NCBI GenBank assembly: GCA_016193285.1
Contig: JACPSL010000007.1
Coordinates: 1 to 39,807 of the forward strand
DNA length: 39,807 nt
Reading direction: 5' to 3'
Origin: Candidatus Melainabacteria bacterium
GTDB lineage: Bacteria > Cyanobacteriota > Vampirovibrionia > 2-02-FULL-35-15
Numbering within the stretch: position 1 is the stretch's first letter; every line of letters begins with the position of its first letter. Below are positions 34,192 to 39,807 of this stretch, piece after piece. The notes below the pieces were generated by a model, which did no database searches, had not been told where the DNA came from, and worked only from the letters and a program-made list of their open reading frames with translations. The translations under genes were made by a program, and so were the position numbers.

Positions 34192-34602
34192 TTAACCTTG
34201 TTCAATTCTCATCAGCACTTGTCCATATTCTACAGTTTGATTATCTTTTACTAATATTTCTTTTACAGTACCATTAACTTCAGAAGGTAGTTCATTCATT
34301 ATTTTCATTGCTTCAATAATACATAAAACCCGGCCTGATTTTATTTTTGAACCAATTTGAACAAATGGTTCAGCTCCAGGACTTGGTGAAATATAAAATG
34401 TACCAACCATTGGTGATTTAACCTCATATAAACCCTTTTGTAGAGACGCATGGCTATGCGTCTCTACTGTAGGAATAATTTTTCCTTGAAGATCTTTTTT
34501 TACAGTAATCTTCCCATCTGTAGTTTCAATACTGATTTCTGAAAGCCCTTTTTCTTTTAGGTACTTAGTAAGCTCTTCAATTTCTTTCCAAGGTATTTTC
34601 AT
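34192..34602 (-). CDS. accB: Biotin carboxyl carrier protein of acetyl-CoA carboxylase
   Basis: About 136 aa from ATG 34602 (MKIPWKEIEELTKYLKE), preceded by AAGGA nine bases upstream. The C-terminal biotinyl domain KSPMVGTFYISPSPGAEPFVQIGSKIKSGRVLCIIEAMKIMNELPSEVNG contains the biotinylated Lys in EAMKIMNE. A palindrome is read in frame as VETHSHASL in the flexible linker between the N-terminal helical part and the biotinyl domain. It follows efp with 14 nt between them, the gene order of cyanobacteria. The carboxylase subunit accC is about 24 kb away in this window. Confidence 0.96.
   Translation of the reverse strand: MKIPWKEIEELTKYLKEKGLSEISIETTDGKITVKKDLQGKIIPTVETHSHASLQKGLYEVKSPMVGTFYISPSPGAEPFVQIGSKIKSGRVLCIIEAMKIMNELPSEVNGTVKEILVKDNQTVEYGQVLMRIEQG
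34440..34467. repeat. 28-nt palindromic element in the accB linker
   Basis: GTAGAGACGCATGG and CTATGCGTCTCTAC arms with one mismatch. It is in frame as VETHSHASL. Confidence 0.9.
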
Positions 34603-34616
34603 TAACCACAATCCTT

Positions 34617-35180
34617 CTATCCTTTGACTCTATCAATGTACTGATTGTTTCTGGTATCAATCCTAACAATATCTCCGATATTTACAAAAAATGGTACTTG
34701 TACTTCAGCGCCGGTTTCAAGTGTTGCTGGTTTATTATTACCTGCTGCAGTATCACCTCTATAAGCAGGTGGTGTGTCAATAACCCTAAGTTCTACATGA
34801 GCTGGCAAATCAATACCAACTATCCTCCCATCAAAAAATAAAACCATTACATTTGTTTGTTCTTTTAAGTATTTTACTTGTTCTCCAATTTGTTCCTCGC
34901 TGACTTCAATTTGCTCATAAGACTGTGTATCCATAAAAGTAATAGATGTACCTGTTTTATATAGATATTGCATTTCTCTTTTTTCTACATTTGCTACTGG
35001 TAATCTTTCACCACCACGAAATGTAGTTTCAATTACATTACCCTTTTCAATATTTTTTAATTTGGCCCTGACAAATGCTGCACCTTTACCAGGTTTTACA
35101 TGTAAAAATTCAACTACAGACCAAACGCTGTTATTCCAAATAATTGTTTGCCCTGTTCTAAAATCATTTACTGATATCAT
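34617..35180 (-). CDS. efp: Elongation factor P
   Basis: A 187-aa EF-P that rescues ribosomes stalled at polyproline. Domain I contains VVEFLHVKPGKGAAFVRAKLKN with the apical Lys of the KPGKGAA loop. Domain II has FMDTQSYEQIEV. Domain III has VPFFVNIGDIVRIDTRNNQYIDRV. Length is normal. The start is 23 nt from the divergent cytidine deaminase start. accB follows on the same strand, as in cyanobacteria. Confidence 0.97.
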   Translation of the reverse strand: MISVNDFRTGQTIIWNNSVWSVVEFLHVKPGKGAAFVRAKLKNIEKGNVIETTFRGGERLPVANVEKREMQYLYKTGTSITFMDTQSYEQIEVSEEQIGEQVKYLKEQTNVMVLFFDGRIVGIDLPAHVELRVIDTPPAYRGDTAAGNNKPATLETGAEVQVPFFVNIGDIVRIDTRNNQYIDRVKG

Positions 35181-35203
35181 TTATAACAAAAGGATTTTAC
35201 CAT

Positions 35204-36082
35204 ATGTCAGGCGGAGAAATAATACATTCATATAAAGAAAAAGAGATTGAAGAGTTACTAATTAACTCAAATTTATCTTTTGATAACTTAAAGTATCTAG
35301 CTAAAGAAGTATCAAGCAATTCCTGGTCACCATATAGTCATTTCCCTGTTGGAGCAGTAGTTGTTGGTGTTGACCAAGATAAAAAGCTAAAAATTTTTTC
35401 AGGTACTAATGTAGAACCAACTGTACCTACAAGTATTTGTGCTGAAAGAGTAGCTATTTTCAATGGGATTTCAGCAGGATATAAAAAATTTATTGCTTTA
35501 GCTATAAGTGTTCCAAAAGCACTTGAGAATTTTTCAAGTGAAATTGAAATAAACAAAATTACTCCTTGCGGTGCTTGTAGGGAAGTCATTTTACAAAAGC
35601 TAGATCAAAAAGGAATTATTTTACTTGATGGTACTGACAGAACATTTACTCCAAAAGAACTTTTACCTCATCCAATTTTAGATCCAAACAAATTAAAATC
35701 ATTAACTATTGAAGAGCTAGATCTACTAGATCTAGCTCGTACAGCACTTAACAATGCACATACTCCATATTCAAAAGAAAAATATGGAGTTGCAATTTTG
35801 CTAGAAAATACCAAAGAAAAATTTTCTGCTTGTACAGTAGACAGCAATTCGTTTGGTTGTTCAAGTGAACCTTTAAGAGCTATTTTTGGAACCTTTATTG
35901 CAAAGTGTGGAATAAAAAATAAAACTAAAGCAATTGTTTTTGCTTACCCGTTTGTAAAATATCCTTCTGGTGATGCTTTGCAATTAATTTCTGATTATAC
36001 AGATCCAAAAATAAAAATTATAATAGACAATATGGGTGTAACAACTATTGAAGAACTGTTACCGTGGGCTTTTAAATTGTAG
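35204..36082 (+). CDS. cdd: Two-domain cytidine deaminase
   Basis: A 292-aa deaminase of the E. coli-type two-domain architecture. The N-terminal catalytic domain has SPYSHFPVGAVVV, TSICAERVAIF (zinc and catalytic Glu), and TPCGACREVILQKL (two zinc Cys). The C-terminal half (about 175-292) repeats the fold: ARTALNNAHTPYSKEKYGVAIL, GCSSEPLRAIFG, but without the zinc residues, as usual for the broken second domain. It converts cytidine or deoxycytidine to uridine. The stop codon TAG is part of a palindromic element. upp at 29.4 kb provides the next step of uracil salvage. Confidence 0.93.
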   Translation: MSGGEIIHSYKEKEIEELLINSNLSFDNLKYLAKEVSSNSWSPYSHFPVGAVVVGVDQDKKLKIFSGTNVEPTVPTSICAERVAIFNGISAGYKKFIALAISVPKALENFSSEIEINKITPCGACREVILQKLDQKGIILLDGTDRTFTPKELLPHPILDPNKLKSLTIEELDLLDLARTALNNAHTPYSKEKYGVAILLENTKEKFSACTVDSNSFGCSSEPLRAIFGTFIAKCGIKNKTKAIVFAYPFVKYPSGDALQLISDYTDPKIKIIIDNMGVTTIEELLPWAFKL

Positions 36083-36106
36083 AGACGCGGTTAACCGCAT
36101 CTCTAC
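36079..36106. repeat. 28-nt palindromic element at the cdd stop
   Basis: GTAGAGACGCGGTT and AACCGCATCTCTAC arms with one mismatch. The TAG of its first bases is the cdd stop codon. Confidence 0.85.
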
Positions 36107-36109
36107 TTG

Positions 36110-36176
36110 TGTAACCTTTGGTTACATAAAAAGATTAAATTTTTTTAATCTTCGTGCAATGTAACCAATGGTTACA
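36110..36176 (+). promoter_or_regulatory. Paired 17-bp palindromic sites upstream of comM
   Basis: TGTAACCTTTGGTTACA (36110-36126) and TGTAACCAATGGTTACA (36160-36176), exactly 50 bp apart (about five helical turns). Between them lies an AT hairpin, AAGATTAAA-tttt-TTTAATCTT. The two sites look like operators for a dimeric regulator controlling comM. They differ in sequence from the dispersed palindromes. The core GTA-N9-TAC is one base longer than the NtcA consensus GTA-N8-TAC. Confidence 0.5.
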
Positions 36177-36210
36177 TCATTTTAAAAAGTTATTTGTTTA
36201 AATATCACCA

Positions 36211-37806
36211 ATGGCAATTCAAGAAGAAGAAATTAAAATAATTGAAGAAGATACTAAACATTATTTTGCAAAAATAAATTCATGTGGATTAATTGGTGTA
36301 AATGCTTACCCTGTTGAAGTTGAAGTAGATATTTCAAGTGGGTTACCAAATTTTATTTTAGTTGGATTACCTGATGCTGCTGTAAATGAATCAAGAGAAA
36401 GAGTAAGAGCTGCTATTAAAACAAGCAACCTGGAATTTCCAAGTAAAAAGATTACTGTTAATCTTGCTCCAGCAGATACAAAAAAAGCTGGACCTACTTA
36501 TGATTTGCCAATTGCAATTGGAATTCTTGCAGGGTATGGAATAGAGACGCATGGCCATGCGTCTCTACTTAATAAAGAAAACGTGGAAGAACTCTTTATA
36601 GTTGGAGAGTTGGGACTTTCAGGAAAAGTCCGTCAGGTAAATGGTGTACTATCTTTTGTAATTTTAATCCAAAAGTTAGCAAAAGAAAAAAATATTAAAG
36701 GAATTATAATTCCAAAAGAAAATGCTTATGAAGCTTCATTAATTGAAGGAGTAAAAATTTATCCTGTATCAGATTTAAAGGAAACAATAAACATAATAAA
36801 TAATTTAAACAAGATAAAGCCATTTCAAAAAGAGTTTGCCCCATCCTGTGAAATTAAAACTAATGCAATTGATTTTAGTGATGTAAAAGGACAAAAACTA
36901 GCTAAAAGAGCACTTGAAATATCTGCAAGCGGAGAACATCATTTACTTATGATAGGTTCTCCAGGAAGCGGAAAATCTATGCTTGCTCAAAGGCTTACAA
37001 CTATATTGCCACCATTAAACAATGAAGAAAAAATTGAAGTAACTCAAATATATTCAATTTGTGGAAAGCTAAATAAAGAAAGAGTCTTAATTTCAGACAG
37101 GCCATTTAGATCCCCGCATCATAATTCAAGTATTGCTGGCTTAATTGGCGGTGGTTCTATTCCAATCCCAGGAGAAATTTCACTAGCTCATAAAGGAGTT
37201 TTATTTTTAGATGAATTAACAGAGTTTCAAAAATCTGCTCTGGATAGTTTAAGGCAAGCAATTGAATTAAAAGAAATAACAATTTCAAGATCACGAAAAA
37301 GCATAACTTTTCCATGTGATTTTACATTAGTTACAGCATGTAATCCTTGTCCATGTGGATACTTTGGCGACACAGTAAAAAAATGTATCTGTAGCATAAA
37401 CAACATAAAGAAATATCTAGCTAAAATTTCTGGTCCAGTTTTAGATAGAATTGATTTACAACTTGAAGTAAAAAGACTTAGTGAAAGCGAGCTTACAAGT
37501 AATAAAAAAGAAGAATGTTCAGATAAAATTTTAGAGAGGATCTTAAAAGCAAGAGATGTACAAAAAAGAAGGTATAAAACTAACAGTCACTTAACAAGTA
37601 AAGAAATAAAACTTTATTGTAAGTTAAATTCAACTAGTGAAAAAGTTTTAAAAGAAGCAATTAAAACCTTTAGTTTAACAGCAAGGAGCTATGACAGGCT
37701 TTTAAAAGTATCCAGAACAATTGCTGACTTGGAAAGTTCAGATATTATTTGTGACGAACATATATTAGAAGCACTACAATTTAGGTTGAACGCATTCATA
37801 AAATGA
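36211..37806 (+). CDS. comM: ComM/YifB-family magnesium-chelatase-like ATPase
   Basis: A 531-aa AAA+ protein. In other bacteria ComM is a branch-migration helicase needed for natural transformation. The N-terminal Lon-protease-like domain has FILVGLPDAAVNESRERVRAAI and NLAPADTKKAGPTYDLPIAIGIL. Walker A is IGSPGSGKSMLAQRL, Walker B VLFLDELTEF, and the conserved NPCPCGYFGD is present. RIDLQLEVKR marks the C-terminal domain. A palindrome is read in frame as IETHGHASL at the variable linker between IGILAGYG and ELFIVGELGLSG. The stop overlaps the next start by 4 nt. Paired 17-bp palindromes upstream may regulate it. Confidence 0.95.
   Translation: MAIQEEEIKIIEEDTKHYFAKINSCGLIGVNAYPVEVEVDISSGLPNFILVGLPDAAVNESRERVRAAIKTSNLEFPSKKITVNLAPADTKKAGPTYDLPIAIGILAGYGIETHGHASLLNKENVEELFIVGELGLSGKVRQVNGVLSFVILIQKLAKEKNIKGIIIPKENAYEASLIEGVKIYPVSDLKETINIINNLNKIKPFQKEFAPSCEIKTNAIDFSDVKGQKLAKRALEISASGEHHLLMIGSPGSGKSMLAQRLTTILPPLNNEEKIEVTQIYSICGKLNKERVLISDRPFRSPHHNSSIAGLIGGGSIPIPGEISLAHKGVLFLDELTEFQKSALDSLRQAIELKEITISRSRKSITFPCDFTLVTACNPCPCGYFGDTVKKCICSINNIKKYLAKISGPVLDRIDLQLEVKRLSESELTSNKKEECSDKILERILKARDVQKRRYKTNSHLTSKEIKLYCKLNSTSEKVLKEAIKTFSLTARSYDRLLKVSRTIADLESSDIICDEHILEALQFRLNAFIK
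36541..36568. repeat. 28-nt palindromic element inside comM
   Basis: ATAGAGACGCATGG and CCATGCGTCTCTAC arms with one terminal change. It is in frame as IETHGHASL. Confidence 0.9.
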
Positions 37807-39185
37807 AAAAATTTTTTCTCTTATTAATTCTAATAATATTCTTTCTAGTTAGCTGTTCTGCAAATCGTAATCAGGGCAGGATTTATCCTGCCCTGACAGA
37901 GATCACCTATTGGCAATACTGGACAGGTTTTGAAGGAAGAGCAATTGAAAAGCTTGTAAATAAATTCAATAACACACATAAAAACATAAAAGTAAAAATG
38001 CTTACTATTTCAGAGCCTAGAAAAAAAACCTTGCTTTCAATAATTGGTGGGACACCGCCTGATGTAATAAGTTCAATTGCAGCATGGATACCTGAACTTG
38101 CATCAAGAAATGCTTTAATTCCACTGGATGATTTTTGCAAGGAAAACAGGATAAATGAAAAAATCTTTATAAGTGCTTACTGGAAAATGCTAAATCTATA
38201 TGGGCATACATGGGCATTACCAACAACACCAACTGCAACAGCTCTTTACTGGAATAAAAACTTATTTAAAAAAGCTGGATTAAATCCTGAAATGCCACCT
38301 AAAACCTTAAAAGAATTAGAAGAATATTCTAGTAAACTTACAATTAAAAACAAAAAAGGACAGATTAAGCAAATTGGGTTTTTACCAAGCTGGCCTTCAT
38401 GGGCATTTGGATTTTATGGAATATTATTTGGTGGAAGCTGGGTGAACAATGGAAGTAGAGACGTTGCATGCAACATCTCTGCAAATAATCCAAAAAATAT
38501 TGAAGGGTGGAATTGGGCTTGTGGATTTATAAAAAGACTAGGTTCAAAAAATATTCAGCTTTTTCAAGAAGAGTTTGGAAATATACAAGGTCCTAACAAT
38601 CCTTTTTACACTGAAAAAATTGCACTTGAGATTAACGGTACATGGGAAGGAAACTTTATTCCTCGTTTTGCTCCAAATATAAAATGGGGAGCTGCTCCAA
38701 TGCCGACATCTAGAGACATTGCATGCAATGTCTCTACAATTGTTGATTGTGACTGTATATTAATTCCAAAAGGTTCAAAACATCCACGTGAAGCTTTTGA
38801 ATTTATAAAGTGGCTTTTAAAACCTGAAAATATAGAAGAGCTTTGTATAGCACAAGGAAAATTTTCCCCGCTTATTGTTTCAGGCAATGAAAATTTTATA
38901 AAGAGACATCCTCATCCTTACATAAAAGTTTTTATAGATCTTGCAAAATCAAAAGGTGCTGTTTATTTTCCTCAAGCAACATTTTACGAGTTTTACAGAA
39001 GAGAATTAAAAAGAGCATTTGAAAGTGTAATGAGATTAGAAAAAGAACCTAAAGATGCACTTGATGAGGTGCAAAAGAGAATGGAAAGAGAATTAGAAAG
39101 AGAGAGAAAATATGAGAGGTTGAGAACAAGAATGAATGGCAACCCCATTTCTACGAACACATCATTCGCAACGAAACAGAATTAA
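37803..39185 (+). CDS. Family 1 solute-binding lipoprotein with three inserted palindromes
   Basis: A 460-aa extracellular sugar-type ABC binding protein. The lipobox LVSC with Cys18 follows a hydrophobic signal. ITYWQYWTGFEGRAIEKLVNKFN and the ...LLSIIGGTPPDVIS region are typical family-1 features, and the Trp-rich core WALPTTPTATALYWNKNLFKKAGLN is conserved. Three palindromes are in frame: NQGRIYPALT (just after the signal), SRDVACNIS and SRDIACNVST (in two surface loops). The C-terminus MNGNPISTNTSFATKQN derives from the RAYT remnant, so the natural end was lost. It overlaps comM by 4 nt. No sugar permease follows. Confidence 0.88.
   Translation: MKKFFLLLILIIFFLVSCSANRNQGRIYPALTEITYWQYWTGFEGRAIEKLVNKFNNTHKNIKVKMLTISEPRKKTLLSIIGGTPPDVISSIAAWIPELASRNALIPLDDFCKENRINEKIFISAYWKMLNLYGHTWALPTTPTATALYWNKNLFKKAGLNPEMPPKTLKELEEYSSKLTIKNKKGQIKQIGFLPSWPSWAFGFYGILFGGSWVNNGSRDVACNISANNPKNIEGWNWACGFIKRLGSKNIQLFQEEFGNIQGPNNPFYTEKIALEINGTWEGNFIPRFAPNIKWGAAPMPTSRDIACNVSTIVDCDCILIPKGSKHPREAFEFIKWLLKPENIEELCIAQGKFSPLIVSGNENFIKRHPHPYIKVFIDLAKSKGAVYFPQATFYEFYRRELKRAFESVMRLEKEPKDALDEVQKRMERELERERKYERLRTRMNGNPISTNTSFATKQN
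37871..37896. repeat. Perfect palindromic element 1 in the binding-protein gene
   Basis: TCAGGGCAGGATT and its mirror, GGGCAGG type. It is in frame as NQGRIYPALT between the lipobox and the mature domain. Confidence 0.85.
38455..38482. repeat. Palindromic element 2 in the binding-protein gene
   Basis: GTAGAGACGTTGCA and TGCAACATCTCTGC arms with two mismatches. It is in frame as SRDVACNIS. Confidence 0.85.
38710..38737. repeat. Palindromic element 3 in the binding-protein gene
   Basis: CTAGAGACATTGCA and TGCAATGTCTCTAC arms. It is in frame as SRDIACNVST, the same reading phase as the copy at 38455 and the first radA copy. Confidence 0.85.
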
Positions 39186-39286
39186 ATAAAATTAGAGAAT
39201 ATATAATTAATAATCCTCTGCAATGGGAATTCGACACAGAGAATGCAAAATTAGCTCACATCCACAAAATTGTAAACTTCCTGTAA
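39128..39286 (+). pseudogene. C-terminal remnant of a REP-associated tyrosine transposase (Y1_Tnp)
   Basis: In the frame one base off the binding-protein gene, the sequence reads KNEWQPHFYEHIIRNETELN, then KIREYIINNPLQWEFDTENA, ending in TAA at 39284-39286. The 'FYEHIIRNExELxxIREYIxNNPLxWExD' pattern is the C-terminal hallmark of RAYT/Y1_Tnp proteins. Everything before it is missing: the upstream sequence is the end of the binding-protein gene. RAYTs are known to mobilise short palindromic REP elements. Confidence 0.8.
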
Positions 39287-39398
39287 CGGTTATTGGTTTA
39301 CAGGTATGGGTAGGATCGGAACATGTACCACTGCAGTTTGGTACGTTGCCTCCACAAGGACTACCAACTAATACCAAACGTGAAAAATAAACCAACAT
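39207..39398 (-). CDS. Possible Cys-rich fragment, 63 aa
   Basis: On the minus strand the frame reads VLVGSPCGGNVPNCSGTCS and on to a short Cys-rich end with CxC spacing like that of small secreted Cys-rich domains (CGGxCPxGxxC...CxC). It overlaps the RAYT remnant on the opposite strand. There is no clear signal peptide or ribosome site. It may be the tail of a lost gene or a chance frame. Confidence 0.25.
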   Translation of the reverse strand: MLVYFSRLVLVGSPCGGNVPNCSGTCSDPTHTCKPITVTGSLQFCGCELILHSLCRIPIAEDY

Positions 39399-39402
39399 AT
39401 CA

Positions 39403-39465
39403 CGTCATTCCGAGGAGCAGAGCGACGTGGGAATCTCCAAAACGTTAGGAGATTGCCACGCCTCG
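39403..39465. repeat. GTCATTCCGAG repeat, copy 1 with inverted end
   Basis: CGTCATTCCGAGGAGCAGAG continues to CGACGTGGGAATCTCC. It is followed by GGAGATTGCCACGCCTCG, which can pair with CGTGGGAATCTCC to form a hairpin. It is more GC-rich than the surroundings. Sequences of this pattern are dispersed repeats in many unrelated bacteria. Confidence 0.75.
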
Positions 39466-39499
39466 TTTCCATATGTGTCAACTTAAGGATAATGTAAAA

Positions 39500-39534
39500 C
39501 GTCATTCCGAGGGCTGAAAGCCCGTGGGAATCTC
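39500..39534. repeat. GTCATTCCGAG repeat, copy 2
   Basis: CGTCATTCCGAGGGCTGAAAGCCCGTGGGAATCTC. The internal GGGCT-GAA-AGCCC hairpin is a variant of copy 1. It touches the stop of the GIY-YIG remnant. Confidence 0.75.
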
Positions 39535-39622
39535 ATAACGTTATATCATCATATAAATCTTTCCAAGTTGGATTTAATTCATTTATTAGTTTCAGCTTTT
39601 TGTTCCTTGTCCATGACTTGTA
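39533..39622 (-). pseudogene. C-terminal remnant of a GIY-YIG nuclease
   Basis: On the minus strand the frame reads YKSWTRNKKLKLINELNPTW then KDLYDDITL and TGA at 39533-39535. This matches the C-terminus of small GIY-YIG (URI-type) endonucleases, which end with a pattern like 'IKxWxRxxKxxLIxxxNPxWxDLYxxI'. The upstream part is cut off by the end of the IS3-family element at about 39624. Confidence 0.65.
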
Positions 39623-39623
39623 A

Positions 39624-39807
39624 TGTACTGAAGAATTAGGGCCACAACAAAGAGTGATACATTTCATCCAGAAAAAAGGAGGAAATATGTCACGAAAGAA
39701 AACAGATTATTCAACTGAGTTTAAGAAAAAAATTGTTCTTGAGGTTTTAAGACAAGAACAAACGGTAAATGAGATAGCAGTTCAATATAACGTTATCCCA
39801 AGAAATA
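39624..39807 (+). mobile_element. IS3-family insertion sequence, left end (cut by window)
   Basis: The putative terminal repeat begins TGTACTGAAGAATTAGGGCC, with the TGTACTG start common in the IS150 group. It is followed by a leader with AAAAGGAGG and the first transposase ORF. The right end lies beyond the window. Confidence 0.65.
39687..39807 (+). CDS. IS3-family transposase OrfA (partial)
   Basis: ATG 39687 follows a strong ribosome site (AAAAAGGAGGAAAT). The first 40 residues, MSRKKTDYSTEFKKKIVLEV then LRQEQTVNEIAVQYNVIPRN, are the start of an IS3-family OrfA helix-turn-helix (the 'YSxEFKxKxVLExLxxExTxxEIAxxYxVxP' pattern). The gene runs off the window end. It cut the neighbouring nuclease gene. 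Confidence 0.85.
   Translation, partial: MSRKKTDYSTEFKKKIVLEVLRQEQTVNEIAVQYNVIPRN

Noticed and set aside
36110-36176. NtcA binding sites
   Set aside because: The cores are GTA-N9-TAC, one base longer than the GTA-N8-TAC consensus, and no -10 sits at the usual distance. NtcA itself has not been seen here.

Overview
The window is AT-rich (roughly 30% GC by eye), bacterial and densely coding on both strands. Several genes point to the cyanobacterial lineage in the broad sense, most likely a non-photosynthetic relative such as Melainabacteria/Vampirovibrionia: a DUF3326 protein, a DUF4330 protein, an IctB-like O-antigen-ligase-family protein, and an efp-accB pair. Dispersed palindromes of the form GTAGAGACG...CGTCTCTAC resemble small dispersed repeats of cyanobacteria. 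No photosynthesis gene is present. The lineage is an inference from gene families, not from a 16S gene.

Layout. 1-4.6 kb: a decayed exported-protein fragment, an AAA+/DUF4143 ATPase, DUF3326, a P-loop kinase-like protein, an alpha/beta hydrolase and a 58-aa ORF. 4.6-9.4 kb (+): a tightly packed run of DUF4330, an O-antigen ligase/IctB-like protein, RsfS, a half-length purine-nucleoside-phosphorylase-like protein, GpmI and a two-TM protein. 9.4-14.2 kb (-): accC, then rplJ-rplL behind an L10 leader with attenuator, then nagA with three small unknown genes. 14.3-18.2 kb: HU (+), then on the minus strand hicB-hicA-SBP-permease-ATPase-rsmI, with short overlaps at nearly every junction. 18.3-23.8 kb (-): an unknown duplicated protein, a superoxide dismutase, and uvrA followed by an mntA-hepT cassette and a second copy of the uvrA 3' tail. 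23.9-30 kb: a TPR-lytic transglycosylase (+), tRNA-Leu(CAA), a four-TM protein with a histidine-kinase-like tail, an HtrA protease, enolase and upp. 30.2-39.2 kb: an unknown Ala/Lys-rich protein, a lone 5S rRNA, pepA-radA, accB-efp, cdd, comM and a sugar-type solute-binding lipoprotein. 39.1-39.8 kb: decayed mobile DNA (REP-associated transposase remnant, GTCATTCCGAG repeats, GIY-YIG nuclease remnant, IS3-family insertion cut by the window edge).

The outstanding feature is a family of about 20 short (26-41 nt) palindromic elements of two sequence types. About eleven lie in frame inside conserved genes: DUF3326, an ABC binding protein, eno, radA (three), accB, comM and a second binding protein (three). 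They add about nine residues each without breaking the frame. Others form stop codons or sit between genes. This resembles Rickettsia palindromic elements, and a relic of a REP-associated tyrosine transposase lies at one end of the window. A second repeat class, degenerate 8-bp tandem units, sits at gene junctions and supplies start or stop codons. A third notable structure is the MntA-HepT toxin-antitoxin cassette bounded by two copies of the uvrA C-terminal coding sequence, which suggests insertion at the 3' end of uvrA.
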